From positions 111,256 through 175,255 of the forward strand of contig DATKWD010000092.1 of assembly GCA_035529695.1 (NCBI GenBank): a DNA stretch of 64,000 nt, read 5' to 3'. Numbering within the stretch: the stretch's first letter is position 1; each line of letters starts with the position of its first letter. Below the pieces are notes generated by a model. The model was not told the origin of the DNA. It saw only the letters and a list, made by a program, of their open reading frames with translations, and did not search any database. This document shows positions 16,796 to 26,046 of the stretch, one piece after another. This DNA comes from DATKWD01 sp035529695. GTDB taxonomy: Bacteria; Actinomycetota; Acidimicrobiia; Acidimicrobiales; Salinilacustritrichaceae. The position numbers were made by a program, and so were the translations under genes.

Positions 16796-18520
16796 TCAGT
16801 TCGGAGCCGGCTGTCCTCCTCGGACGAGCCGCCCCGGGAGGGCGCCGGTCGGTTCGCCGTCACGCATGATCTCGGTTCCGGCGACGAACGTGTGCCGATA
16901 GCCATCGGCCCGTTGGAGCAGGCGTCGCCCACCAGCGGGGAGATCGTGGTGGACCTCTGGCCGCCGCGTGCGAAGTGCGGCGAAGTCGATGATGTTCACA
17001 TCGGCGCGGTAGCCGGGCGCCAACCGCCCGCGGTCATGGAGCCCGACGAGGTCTGCGGTGTCGGCGGTGTGCATCTTGACCAGCTCCGCGACCGGGATCC
17101 GGCCGGTGGAGCGGTCGCGACCCCAGTGCTCGAGGAGGAACGTCGGGAAGGAGCCGTCGCAGATCGTGCCGACGTGTGCTCCGCCGTCGGAGAGGCCCGG
17201 CACGGTGTTGGGGTGCACCAACATCTCGCCGACGGCGTCGAGGTTCCAGTTGGCGTAGTTGAGAAACGTGACATACAGCAGCGCGTGGCCGTCGTCGGCG
17301 ATGAGTTCGTCGTAGGCCAGCTCGGCAGGGTCGCAGCCGGCTGCCTGCGCACGGCCGAGGATGCTCGACGACGGATCGGGCTCGTAGTCCGGTGGGTCGG
17401 TCAGCACGAACATGCGGTCGAACAACGTCAGGAGGTTGCCGCCGAGTTTGCCGCTCTTCAGCCCGTCTTGATGTGCGGCCAGCACGGCGGCCTTGACGGC
17501 TGGGTCTCGCATCTCTCGGACGCGGTCGTCGAGTGACAGCCCGGCGAGGTCGCGGTACACGCGGTTCGTGAGGAACGGATTGAGCGTGCACTCGAGACCG
17601 AAGATGAGCCCCACGGCGCGGGTGGCCACCTGGCCGGTGATCCGAAGGCCGTCGGCGTTGGCCTCGGCGATGGCGTCGAGGATGCGGTGGTACGCGTCCG
17701 GGGCGACCGGACTCTGCGCCACCGACACCGACAACGGGCGTCCCGACTCGGCGACCATCTGGCGCAGCATCGCGAACTCGGCGTCGAAGTCGATGAAGTC
17801 CGACACGACCTGGAGGACACCGGCACCGGACTCCCCGATGGTGGCTGCGATCCCGACCAACTCGTCGGCCGACGCCGTCAGCGTGGGGGTCGGTTCGCCG
17901 CGGCTGGTCTTGTGGTTGAGCGTGCGCGACGTCGTGAAACCGAGCGCCCCTGCCTCGATGGCTTCCCGCGCGAGGTGGCCCATCTCGGCGACCTCGTCGG
18001 CGGTGGCAGCCTCGCGATCAGCACCGCGTTGGCCCATCACGTGGAGTCGGAGTGCCCCGTGGGGCACCTGTGCGGCGACGTCGATGTCGTGCGGCACCGA
18101 GGCGACCGCATCGAGAAAGCCGGCGAAGTCGGTCCAGTTCCAGCTCAGCCCTTCGTGCAGGGCAGCACCTGGGATGTCCTCGACGCCCTCCATCAGCTCG
18201 ACCAACGCGTCGTGATCGCGGTCGTGCACGGGGGCGAACCCCACGCCGCAGTTGCCCATCACGACCGTGGTCACGCCGTGCCACGACGAAGGCGCGAGGT
18301 GGTGGTCCCACGTGGCCTGGCCGTCGTAGTGCGTGTGGACGTCGACCCAACCGGGGGTGACGAGCATTTCGACCGCGTCGACCTCGTGGGCCGCCGTGCC
18401 GGTGACCTCGCCCACAGCAGCGATCACGCCGTCGATGACGGCCACGTCGGCCACCTCTGGTTCGGTGCCGGTGCCGTCGATGACGGTCCCGCCGCGGACG
18501 ATCAGATCGAAGTCGGGCAC
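16796..18520 (-). CDS. N-acyl-D-amino-acid deacylase-like amidohydrolase
   Basis: A 574-residue amidohydrolase-superfamily enzyme. It starts with FDLIVRGGTVIDGTGTEP, has the metal-binding VDVHTHYDGQ near residue 60, GNCGVGFAP, and the C-terminal SDGGAHVGTICD and HTADTADLVGL regions of the D-aminoacylase family. It probably hydrolyses an N-acyl or cyclic amide; the substrate is not predictable. The GTG start at 18520 follows a TACGCT box by 6 bases. A second member of the same family begins at the right edge of the window (63856). It converges on the flippase pseudogene and is downstream of the alpha/beta hydrolase on the same strand. Confidence 0.88.
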   Translation of the reverse strand: MPDFDLIVRGGTVIDGTGTEPEVADVAVIDGVIAAVGEVTGTAAHEVDAVEMLVTPGWVDVHTHYDGQATWDHHLAPSSWHGVTTVVMGNCGVGFAPVHDRDHDALVELMEGVEDIPGAALHEGLSWNWTDFAGFLDAVASVPHDIDVAAQVPHGALRLHVMGQRGADREAATADEVAEMGHLAREAIEAGALGFTTSRTLNHKTSRGEPTPTLTASADELVGIAATIGESGAGVLQVVSDFIDFDAEFAMLRQMVAESGRPLSVSVAQSPVAPDAYHRILDAIAEANADGLRITGQVATRAVGLIFGLECTLNPFLTNRVYRDLAGLSLDDRVREMRDPAVKAAVLAAHQDGLKSGKLGGNLLTLFDRMFVLTDPPDYEPDPSSSILGRAQAAGCDPAELAYDELIADDGHALLYVTFLNYANWNLDAVGEMLVHPNTVPGLSDGGAHVGTICDGSFPTFLLEHWGRDRSTGRIPVAELVKMHTADTADLVGLHDRGRLAPGYRADVNIIDFAALRTRRPEVHHDLPAGGRRLLQRADGYRHTFVAGTEIMRDGEPTGALPGRLVRGGQPAPN

Positions 18521-18526
18521 GCCAGG

Positions 18527-18532
18527 AGCGTA
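18527..18532 (-). promoter_or_regulatory. -10 box of a likely leaderless promoter
   Basis: TACGCT (minus strand) lies 6 bases before the GTG of the amidohydrolase gene, inside the 22-base gap after the hydrolase stop. Confidence 0.35.
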
Positions 18533-18542
18533 AACCGACCGT

Positions 18543-19556
18543 TCAGGTGAGCGCTTGTGCCGAGGTCGACCCGTCGCCGGTCGGCTCGGTCGTGGCTCTC
18601 ATGACGAGCTCGGACAGCTCGGCGCTGCGTTCCCACGGGAGCATGTGGCCTGCGCCCGGAAACACGTGCAGTCGGGCGTGTTGGATGAGCTCGTCGAGCT
18701 GACGGCTCTGATCGATCGGCGTCAACTGGTCGTGGGTCCCGACGGCGATGATGACTGGTACCCCGATGTTCGACAGCTGCCCACGGTTGTCGTAGGTCCC
18801 CAACATCTCGAACGCACCGACCCTTGTGGCCGGGTTCGTGTCACGCACGGTGCGCCGTGCGCCGTCGAGGTGGCTCATGCGCACCTCGGTCCCCACGATG
18901 TTGCGGAGCCCGAACGAACCTCGGCGCGGGTCGGACATCACCTTGTCGAGCCCGGCGGAGCCGAGGACCCTGGCCACCAGGCTCCGTAGGGCCATCGGCT
19001 GTTGGCTCGACATCGCGGCGGTCGACGTCAGCATGGCGAGACGGGTTCGGTTTCGAGCCGAGTCGGGATGACCGCCCAGGTAGCTCTGCAGCGCCATGCC
19101 GCCCATCGAGTGACCGGCGATCGTCGCGTTGCGCAGGTCGAGGTGCTCGAGCACGGCGCGCAGATCGCTGCCGAGCGCCGCCATGGTGAAGCTGTCGTCG
19201 CCGACCGTCGAATCGCCGTGACCCCGCTGCTCATAGGCCACGACCCGATGGCCCGCCTCGGCGAGCCGCAGCGCCACCGGACCCCAGTGGCCGCGTGTCC
19301 CGGCATAGCCGTGGATCAGCACGACCGTCGGCCCGCTACCCGCGACGTCGATGCCGGCGAGCTCGGCGCCGTCGGACGTGGTGACCCGGAACTCGTCGCC
19401 CTGCGGGAAGGTCAGGACGTCATGGTCGTCAGGACTCTCGGCCGCGGTCCATTCGGCGATGAGCTGGCGCTGGACGGCCGAGAGCTTGCGCGAAGCCGAG
19501 TAGCCGGCCCCGACGGCCGCAGTTGCGATGGTGAGCTTCGCGAGCTTGCTCGACAT
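18543..19556 (-). CDS. alpha/beta hydrolase
   Basis: A 337-residue alpha/beta-hydrolase. The nucleophile elbow is GHSMGGMA, the oxyanion region is LIHGYAGTRGHW, the acid is in VGTHDQLTP, and the catalytic His is in GAGHMLPWE. Residues 5-25 are weakly hydrophobic and could be a membrane anchor (AKLTIATAAVGAGYSA). It resembles esterases and epoxide-hydrolase-like enzymes. The ATG at 19556 has AGGAG just upstream. The gene order suggests co-transcription with the amidohydrolase, though that gene also has its own -10-like box. Confidence 0.88.
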   Translation of the reverse strand: MSSKLAKLTIATAAVGAGYSASRKLSAVQRQLIAEWTAAESPDDHDVLTFPQGDEFRVTTSDGAELAGIDVAGSGPTVVLIHGYAGTRGHWGPVALRLAEAGHRVVAYEQRGHGDSTVGDDSFTMAALGSDLRAVLEHLDLRNATIAGHSMGGMALQSYLGGHPDSARNRTRLAMLTSTAAMSSQQPMALRSLVARVLGSAGLDKVMSDPRRGSFGLRNIVGTEVRMSHLDGARRTVRDTNPATRVGAFEMLGTYDNRGQLSNIGVPVIIAVGTHDQLTPIDQSRQLDELIQHARLHVFPGAGHMLPWERSAELSELVMRATTEPTGDGSTSAQALT

Positions 19557-19637
19557 GACTCCTGCCTAGTCGGGATTGGCCGGGGTCGGTGACCGGGCGC
19601 GTGGGCTGGTTGCCGCAGATCCTCGGCCGATTCGCGG

Positions 19638-20630
19638 CTAGCGAGACAGCAGCTGGGCCGCCGTGGCGATCCAGGCGTCCATCATGGCGCCGTAGCCTTC
19701 GAGCTCGGCACCGATGTCCTTGCCCATGGCACCCTTCTCGAACCGGGTCCGCACGCCCTCGACGATGCAGGCGAGCCGCCAGTTGGCGAAGGCCACGTAG
19801 TAGTCGAGGTCGCTGAGATCACGGTCGGAGGTTCGGGAGTAGCGCTCGATCACGTCGCCGGTCGACAGGAACCCCTCGGCCTCGGTCCAGTACATGATCA
19901 GCCCGCCGAGGTCGGCGAGCACGTCGCCGAGGGTGCACAGTTCCCAGTCGAGCACGGCGGCAATCGATCCGTCGTCGGCCAACATGCAGTTGTCGAGTCG
20001 GAAGTCCGCGTGCACGATCCCGGCACCCTGTTGGGTCGGCATGGTCGCCTCGAGCAGGCGATGGACGGCTCGCAGTTCGGGGAGCTCGCGCTCGGAGCCC
20101 TTGTCGACCTGGCCCATCCAACGACGGAGTTGGCGGGCGAGATAGTCGTCCTTCTTGCCCAGATCGCCCAGCCCGACCGAGTCGGGGTCGACCTGGTGGA
20201 GAACGGCGAGGGTGTCGACCAGTGATTCGCTGATGCGTCGGCGAGTCGCCGAGTCGAACTTCTCGAGTTCGGTCGGGTTCTTGGCGATCGTGCCCTCGAC
20301 GAAGCTCATCACGTAGAAGTCGGCACCGTTGACCTCGGGGTCGGTGCAGAGTCCGATCATCTTCGGGACCGGGACGTCGGTCGGCCAGAGCGCGTCCATG
20401 CAACGGTGCTCGCGGGTCATGTCGTGCGCGCTGGCGAGCACGTGGCCGAGCGGCGGTCGGCGGAGCACGTACTTCTCGCCCTCCTCGCCTTGCGCGTCGG
20501 TCACGACATAGGTGAGGTTCGAACGTCCGTGCGCGACGAGATCGAAGCTGAGCGGAGGGACCAATCCGTCGATCCGCTCGGTCATCCAAGCGGTCACGTT
20601 CTCGTCGTTGACACCCTCGTGCGTGGTCAT
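19638..20630 (-). CDS. APH-fold phosphotransferase, ACAD10/11-like
   Basis: A 330-residue kinase-like protein. The catalytic loop is VHADFRLDNCML and the metal-binding motif AVLDWELCTLGD, both intact. VLRRPPLGHVLASAHDM near residues 55-70 is typical of the group related to the kinase domain of ACAD10/11, which acts on hydroxylated acyl-CoA or its acid. Its position, divergent from an acyl-CoA ligase gene, fits that role. The other APH-like gene (10381-11469) lacks this lipid-linked motif. Confidence 0.88.
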   Translation of the reverse strand: MTTHEGVNDENVTAWMTERIDGLVPPLSFDLVAHGRSNLTYVVTDAQGEEGEKYVLRRPPLGHVLASAHDMTREHRCMDALWPTDVPVPKMIGLCTDPEVNGADFYVMSFVEGTIAKNPTELEKFDSATRRRISESLVDTLAVLHQVDPDSVGLGDLGKKDDYLARQLRRWMGQVDKGSERELPELRAVHRLLEATMPTQQGAGIVHADFRLDNCMLADDGSIAAVLDWELCTLGDVLADLGGLIMYWTEAEGFLSTGDVIERYSRTSDRDLSDLDYYVAFANWRLACIVEGVRTRFEKGAMGKDIGAELEGYGAMMDAWIATAAQLLSR

Positions 20631-20639
20631 CGGCCCGCA

Positions 20640-20645
20640 ACCCTA
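20640..20645 (-). promoter_or_regulatory. -10 box of a likely leaderless promoter
   Basis: TAGGGT (minus strand), 9 bases before the ATG of the ACAD10/11-like kinase gene, in the 69-base divergent gap before the acyl-CoA ligase gene. Confidence 0.35.
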
Positions 20646-20699
20646 GGCAACCTTGCACCGCTGCGAGCACGGAGCCGCCGGAATTGGCAGAGTCTTGGC

Positions 20700-22235
20700 A
20701 TGGAAGTCCCACTCACCATCCGTGACCACCTCGAGCGGGCGGCCATCGTCTACGGCAACCGAGTCGGCATCGTCGACGAACCCGATCAACCTGCGCCCGG
20801 ACTCGGTGCGCTGACGTACGCCGAGACCTTCGAGCGGGCGAGATCGCTTGCCGCGGGCCTCGAGTCGCTCGGTGTCGAGCAGGGATCCCGCGTCGCAGTC
20901 GTCTCGCAGAACGCCGCACGTCTGCTGCTGTCGCTGTACGGGGTGAGCGGATGGGGCCGGGTGTGTGTGCCGGTCAATTTCCGCCTCAATGCCGACGAGG
21001 TCCAGTACATCGTCGACCACTCGGGTGCAGAGGTGGTGTTGATCGACCCCGAGCTCGCCGACGCGCACGCCGATCTGCAGGCGCAGCAGAAGTTCGTCAT
21101 CGGAGCCGACACCGACGAGGTGATCTTCCGCCCCGATCTCGAGCCACGCGACTGGGCGGCCGACGAGTCGTCGACGGCGACGATCAACTACACGAGTGGC
21201 ACGACCTCGCGGCCGAAGGGCGTCGAGATGACCCACCGCAACCTGTGGGTGAACGCCGCCACCTTCGGTTGGCAGACCGGCGTCAACGACCGCGACGTCT
21301 ATCTCCACACCCTCCCGATGTTTCACTGCAACGGCTGGGGCATGCCGTATGCGCTTGCAGGCATGGGAGCGAAGCAGATCGTGCTCCGTCAGGTCGACGG
21401 CGCAGAGATCCTGCGCCGGGTCGACGAGCACGGCGTCACGCTGCTGTGTGGGGCACCCGCCGTCGTGGCGGGGATCCTCGACGCCGGGCAGCAGTGGGAT
21501 GGTCCGATTCCCGGAGCCGGCCGCACCCGCATGGTCGTCGCCGGCGCGCCGCCGCCGACGCAGACCATCGAGCGGATGGAGACCGAGCTGGGATGGGAGT
21601 TCATCCAGATCTACGGTCTCACCGAGACCGCGCCGCTGTTGACCATGAGTCGCACCCGCGCCGAGTACGACGACCTCAGTCCCACCGAGCGGGCACGCAA
21701 GCTGGGCCGAGCCGGCGCCCCGGCTCTCGGCATTCGTCTCAAGACCGATGCGAGCGGTGAGGTGCTGGCGCAGGGCAACGTGGTGCTCAAGAGCTACTGG
21801 GACCAGCCCGAGGCGAGTGCCGATGCGCTCGACGGTGGCTGGTTCCACACCGGCGACGGCGGGGTGATCGACGACGAGAACCACCTCACGATCCTCGACC
21901 GCAAGAAGGACGTCATCATCAGCGGCGGCGAGAACGTCAGCTCGATCGAGGTCGAGGACACCTTGTTCTCTCATCCGGCCGTCGCCGAGGTGGCCGTCAT
22001 CGGCGTGCCCGACCAGAAGTGGGGCGAGACGGTGAAGGCGCTCGTGGTCCTGGCAGTCGACGAGCAAGCGACCGAGGCTGACCTCATCGAGCACTGCCGC
22101 CAGAAGCTCGCCCACTTCAAGTGCCCGACCAGCGTTGAGATCCGCGACGAACTGCCTCGCACCGCAACGGGCAAGCTCCAGAAGTTCAAGCTTCGGAAGA
22201 AGTACTGGGAAGGCCGCGAAAGGGCCATCAACTGA
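20700..22235 (+). CDS. acyl-CoA ligase (AMP-forming)
   Basis: A 511-residue member of the ANL superfamily that activates a carboxylic acid to acyl-AMP and then acyl-CoA. It has INYTSGTTSRPKGVEMTH (P-loop), IYGLTETAP, GWFHTGDGG, LDRKKDVIISGGENVSS and the C-terminal PRTATGKLQK with the catalytic Lys. The chain-length specificity is not evident; the form resembles medium-chain FadD enzymes. The ATG at 20700 is chosen from homology; the long upstream extension of the frame is a shadow of the divergent kinase gene. CAGAGT lies 6 bases upstream and may be a weak -10. An SDR follows. Confidence 0.92.
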   Translation: MEVPLTIRDHLERAAIVYGNRVGIVDEPDQPAPGLGALTYAETFERARSLAAGLESLGVEQGSRVAVVSQNAARLLLSLYGVSGWGRVCVPVNFRLNADEVQYIVDHSGAEVVLIDPELADAHADLQAQQKFVIGADTDEVIFRPDLEPRDWAADESSTATINYTSGTTSRPKGVEMTHRNLWVNAATFGWQTGVNDRDVYLHTLPMFHCNGWGMPYALAGMGAKQIVLRQVDGAEILRRVDEHGVTLLCGAPAVVAGILDAGQQWDGPIPGAGRTRMVVAGAPPPTQTIERMETELGWEFIQIYGLTETAPLLTMSRTRAEYDDLSPTERARKLGRAGAPALGIRLKTDASGEVLAQGNVVLKSYWDQPEASADALDGGWFHTGDGGVIDDENHLTILDRKKDVIISGGENVSSIEVEDTLFSHPAVAEVAVIGVPDQKWGETVKALVVLAVDEQATEADLIEHCRQKLAHFKCPTSVEIRDELPRTATGKLQKFKLRKKYWEGRERAIN

Positions 22236-22300
22236 GCACCGCCTTCCTGATGTACCCGAGGCGACCCCTCCCGACCTGCATGGATCACCGAACGCCTCGG

Positions 22301-22306
22301 TAACGT
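22301..22306 (+). promoter_or_regulatory. -10 box of a likely leaderless promoter
   Basis: TAACGT, 7 bases before the GTG of the second SDR gene. Confidence 0.4.
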
Positions 22307-22313
22307 CTCGCGG

Positions 22314-23249
22314 GTGACCTCGCCCTGGACCGAAGCCGACATCGCCGATCAGTCTGGGCGGGTGGTGCTGATCACCGGGGCGAACTCGGGCATCGGTTTC
22401 GAGGCGGCGCGGGCGCTGACGATGAAGGGTGCGCACGTGGTGATGGCCTGCCGCAACCCGGCCAAGGCATCCGACGCCAAGGCCGAGATCGACCGGCTCA
22501 ACCCGAGCGGTGAGACGTCGATCCTCGAGTGCGATCTCGACGACCTCGAGCTGGTCGCAACCGCTGCGCAGGAGTTCAGGGACGGGCACGACTCGCTCGA
22601 CCTGCTCATCAACAACGCCGGTCTCATGGCGACGCCCCAGGGAACAACCGCGCAGGGCTTCGAGACGCAGTTCGGCGTGAACCATCTGGCTCACTTCGCA
22701 CTCACGGGCCATCTCCTCGATCTCCTGATGGTCACCGGCGGGTCGAGAGTGGTCAACGTGAGCAGCCAGGCTCACCGATTCGGGAAGATCGATTTCGACG
22801 ACCTCCAGAGCGTCGAGCGCTACTCCGCATGGGGTGCCTATGGGCAGAGCAAGCTCGCCAATCTCCTCTTCACCTTCGAGCTCCAGAGGCGCCTCGATGC
22901 AGCCGGTGCAGACACGATCGCCACCGCTGCCCATCCGGGCGCGTCGAACACCAACCTCGGTCACGAGCCGGCGGGACCGCTGGGCAAGATGATGGAGCTG
23001 GGGCGTCCGATCATGGACCGGTTCTTCACGCAGACGGCCGCGATGGGTGCGCTCCCCACACTTCGAGCGGCCACCGATCTCTCGGCGGCAGGGGGCGACT
23101 ACTTCGGGCCGTCGGGCCTCGGCGAGCAGAAGGGGCATCCGGTCAAGGTCGATTCGAACGGCCGCTCGAAGGACGAAGCCGTGGCGAGTCGTCTCTGGGA
23201 CGTCAGCGTCGCGCTCACCGGCATCGACTACGCGGCGCTCGCGTCCTGA
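22314..23249 (+). CDS. short-chain dehydrogenase, retinol dehydrogenase-like
   Basis: A 311-residue SDR of the RDH/WWOX-like type. TGANSGIG near residue 20 binds the cofactor, NNAGLM is near 100, VNVSSQAHRFG holds the active-site Ser, and YGQSKLANLLF gives the catalytic Tyr and Lys. The long C-terminal extension with AAHPGAS and FGPSGLGEQKG is characteristic. The substrate is unknown. It is downstream of the acyl-CoA ligase and converges on the DNA ligase gene with 13 bases between stops. Confidence 0.92.
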   Translation: MTSPWTEADIADQSGRVVLITGANSGIGFEAARALTMKGAHVVMACRNPAKASDAKAEIDRLNPSGETSILECDLDDLELVATAAQEFRDGHDSLDLLINNAGLMATPQGTTAQGFETQFGVNHLAHFALTGHLLDLLMVTGGSRVVNVSSQAHRFGKIDFDDLQSVERYSAWGAYGQSKLANLLFTFELQRRLDAAGADTIATAAHPGASNTNLGHEPAGPLGKMMELGRPIMDRFFTQTAAMGALPTLRAATDLSAAGGDYFGPSGLGEQKGHPVKVDSNGRSKDEAVASRLWDVSVALTGIDYAALAS

Positions 23250-23262
23250 GCCGAAGCGAGCC

Positions 23263-24774
23263 TCATCGCAGGAGTGCCCGTAGCGAGTCGAGCGTATCGG
23301 CGTGCTGTGGTGGCTTGTCTTCCCGGAACTGCCGTACGCGCGCGAACCGCAGCGCCAGATCGCCCGGGTAGCGCGTCGACCGCTGGACGCCGTCGATGGC
23401 GATCTCCACGACCAGCTCGGGGCGGACCCACACGACATCGTCGGTGACTCGGTCGGCGATCCCCTGGAGCCGTTCGGTCTGCCATTCGAGCAGCTCGTCG
23501 GTGAGGCCCTTGAAGGTCTTGCCCACCATCACGAAGTCGTCGCCGGTCCTTGCGCCGAGGTGCAGGTTCGACAGCCACCCGCTTCGTCGGCCGTGACCCC
23601 ACTCGGCGGCGAGGACGACGAGGTCGTAGGTGTGCACCGGCTTGACCTTCAACCAGCCCTTGCCGCGCCGACCGGCCTCGTAGGGAGCGAGCACGTCTTT
23701 GACCATGACGCCTTCGTGGCCGACCTCCACCGTGTCCGCGAAGAACGACTCGGCCACCCCGAGGTCGGCGGTGCGGACCCGAGGTGCCCGGTTCTGCTGG
23801 GGGACCAGCGAGTCCAGGATCAGATGTCGTTCGTCGAGGGGCTGGTCGATCAGATCGACGCCGTCGAGGTGGAGCACATCGAAGAAGATCGGCGTCAATC
23901 GCACGCGGTCGTGCGAGCCGGCATCATCGGCACCGAAGCGCGACATCGTGTCCTGGAATGCCCGTGGACGACCGTCGCCGTCGAGCCCGAGCACCTCCCC
24001 GTCGAGCACGACCTGGTGGCAATCCAGCGCGGCAACGACGTCGACGACCTCTCGGGACCGGTCGGTGACGTCGTTCAGATTGCGGGTGTACACGCGCACG
24101 CGGGCGTCGTTCCGGTGCACCTGTACTCGTGCCCCGTCGAGCTTCCACTCGACCGAGGCCGTCCCGAAAGCATCGATCCCTTCGCCAACGGACTGAGCGG
24201 TGCTTGCGAGCATCGGTTGGATCGCGGTGCCGACCGAGAGGCCGACATGGGCGAGTCCGTCGGCGCCGCTCCGTAGTGCGACTGCTGAGACGCCGGCGAG
24301 ATCGCCCGACAGCATCGCTGCCCGGCGGAACAATGCGAGCGGCACGTCGGCGGCCCGTGCGACGGCGTCGGTCATCACGCCGGTCAGCGCGCCCTGGCGC
24401 AGCTCGCCGACGAACAGCCGGCCGAGGAATTCCTGCTCGTCGGCGGTGCACCGCGACCACAACTCGCTCAGCAGTTCAGCTCGTGCGGTCTGTGAACCGG
24501 GCCCGGTCGTGCGCACCAGTTCGTCGACGACACCGTCGACATCGTGGACGGTCACGGTGCCCTGTGAAGCCGGCGGAGCGTCGAGGGCAGCGATGGTCGC
24601 CCAGCCGACGCCGATGCGGCCTTGGCGGACTTCACCGGTGAGCATCGCCACCGCGATCTCGGCTGCTCCAGGATCCTGTCCTCCGATGAGGCCTGCGATC
24701 GTGTCGCGTTTCGCGTTGCGTGACCGGGTCGCGCCGACGTCGAGTGAGACACGAACGACGTCGCCGAAGAGCAT
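23263..24774 (-). CDS. lig: ATP-dependent DNA ligase, LigB-type
   Basis: A 503-residue ATP-dependent DNA ligase. The nucleotidyl-acceptor motif is EWKLDGARVQVH with the active Lys at about residue 211. Motif III-like FFDVLHLDGVDL, EGVMVKD (motif IV) and KGWLKVKP (motif V) follow, and an OB-fold domain completes the C-terminus. The N-terminal 200 residues are the DNA-binding domain seen in LigB/archaeal-type ligases. It would act in DNA repair alongside the essential NAD-dependent LigA. TACCCT lies 8 bases before the ATG, so the mRNA is probably leaderless. Confidence 0.93.
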   Translation of the reverse strand: MLFGDVVRVSLDVGATRSRNAKRDTIAGLIGGQDPGAAEIAVAMLTGEVRQGRIGVGWATIAALDAPPASQGTVTVHDVDGVVDELVRTTGPGSQTARAELLSELWSRCTADEQEFLGRLFVGELRQGALTGVMTDAVARAADVPLALFRRAAMLSGDLAGVSAVALRSGADGLAHVGLSVGTAIQPMLASTAQSVGEGIDAFGTASVEWKLDGARVQVHRNDARVRVYTRNLNDVTDRSREVVDVVAALDCHQVVLDGEVLGLDGDGRPRAFQDTMSRFGADDAGSHDRVRLTPIFFDVLHLDGVDLIDQPLDERHLILDSLVPQQNRAPRVRTADLGVAESFFADTVEVGHEGVMVKDVLAPYEAGRRGKGWLKVKPVHTYDLVVLAAEWGHGRRSGWLSNLHLGARTGDDFVMVGKTFKGLTDELLEWQTERLQGIADRVTDDVVWVRPELVVEIAIDGVQRSTRYPGDLALRFARVRQFREDKPPQHADTLDSLRALLR

Positions 24775-24782
24775 CGGCCTGG

Positions 24783-24788
24783 AGGGTA
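24783..24788 (-). promoter_or_regulatory. -10 box of a likely leaderless promoter
   Basis: TACCCT (minus strand), 8 bases before the ATG of the DNA ligase gene. It lies in the 21-base gap after the WXG-containing gene. Confidence 0.4.
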
Positions 24789-24795
24789 CCCTTCG

Positions 24796-26046
24796 TCATT
24801 CGTCGCAGGTCTTGCCACCATCACCGGCCACGACCCGCGGCTCGAGCATCTCGTCGGTGGCGGTGTCGTGGACGAACTCGAAGGTGAGATCGCTGCCGTC
24901 GTCGAGCGAGACCGTGGCGATTCTGCTCTCGTACTGCTCGGGCCGCCCGCTTCGCTCGTCTGCGAGACGTTCGATCTGCTCCTTCTTCGGATCGACGCGT
25001 CGGGCCGAGTCGAGCGCTTGGCGCAGGTTGCTCCCCGGGTGGGCCAGGTTCACCACCGAAGCGAGTGGCGGGAGGTCCAGCCCCTTGACGATGCGGCTCA
25101 CGTCGTCGAGGCCCGCAGCGCCGATCCTGGCGAGCCCTCCGAGTCGCTCGATGCGGGCGGCGATCAACCCGGTCGTCGTCGGCTTCGGTGGTGTCCCGCG
25201 GGCGACCGGCGCGAACGCGATCGTCGGGATCAAGACCTTTCCCACCCATCGGGCCGGGTCTTCACGAAGCAGGTCGAGGTCGAGGAGCACGTCATCGAGT
25301 TCGTCGGGATGGCGAGCCAGCGCGGCGAGCCCCGTGCCCATGTCCTCGGCGTCACGCGAGAACCCGTCCGGGTCGAGAACAGCTCGTACCTGGTTGAAGT
25401 CGCGTGTGAACTTGCCCCATCCGGTGGCGAAGTCTCCCAGGCCCGTCCCCACGCCTCGCAACGATTCGATCGCGCCCTCACGATCCATGAGCTGGCGGTG
25501 GCCGGGCGCCGCGTCGCCGGCCCTGAGCAGGGTGAGCATTGCCCGCGACGTCGCCTCTTCCATCTGGCTGCGGGCTCGCGAGTACAGAGAGATCGCCCGA
25601 TCGGCGGTGGCTGCTCCGGGGTCGGTCGGCGCCAAGCCCGCCGGCGCGTTGCCGGATCGGGCTCCCTCGTCGGTGTCGAGGCTCCAGCGCCGCGATTGCG
25701 CAAGCGCGAGATGCCACAGGTGGAAGGCGGTGTTCGCGTCAGGTCGAGCCGTGATGATCGCCTCGGCGAGGTCGGCGAACGCTCGACCGGCGTCATCGAA
25801 GACCTCCGTCGCGTGCGCAGCGTCGTCCGGCAGACCACTGACGCGCCGCTCGAACGATCGTCCAGCATCGCCCTTCCAGGCCGGCGCCGACTCGAGCGAC
25901 CTGAGTTCACGCGTGGCCAGGCCGAGCGTTGCCGCCATCCTGCGGAGGCGACGGCTCACCGCTGCTGCGGCAGCCGCGTCGACCGGAACGAGATCGGCGA
26001 CGCTCGTCGCGTGGGCGAGCAGGCTGGCGGCCTCGAGGTCGGTCAC
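24796..26046 (-). CDS. WXG100-like domain protein, putative type VII secretion substrate
   Basis: A 416-residue protein whose first 110 residues are alpha-helical with a W-x-G motif (AWKGDAGRSF, W near residue 57), as in WXG100/LXG-type secreted proteins. A mainly helical middle follows. The last 60 residues (ATVSLDDGSDLTFEF and nearby) look like a small beta-rich domain with no match I recognise. No signal peptide or clear membrane segment is present. The GTG start overlaps the stop of the upstream 106-residue gene by 4 bases. A toxin role for the C-terminal part is possible but unproven; no ESX core genes are in the window. Confidence 0.6.
   Translation of the reverse strand: MTDLEAASLLAHATSVADLVPVDAAAAAAVSRRLRRMAATLGLATRELRSLESAPAWKGDAGRSFERRVSGLPDDAAHATEVFDDAGRAFADLAEAIITARPDANTAFHLWHLALAQSRRWSLDTDEGARSGNAPAGLAPTDPGAATADRAISLYSRARSQMEEATSRAMLTLLRAGDAAPGHRQLMDREGAIESLRGVGTGLGDFATGWGKFTRDFNQVRAVLDPDGFSRDAEDMGTGLAALARHPDELDDVLLDLDLLREDPARWVGKVLIPTIAFAPVARGTPPKPTTTGLIAARIERLGGLARIGAAGLDDVSRIVKGLDLPPLASVVNLAHPGSNLRQALDSARRVDPKKEQIERLADERSGRPEQYESRIATVSLDDGSDLTFEFVHDTATDEMLEPRVVAGDGGKTCDE

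Noticed and set aside
20643..23438. Minus-strand frame of 931 codons over the acyl-CoA ligase and SDR genes
   Set aside because: Mirror frame of two well-recognised plus-strand genes; no motif of its own.
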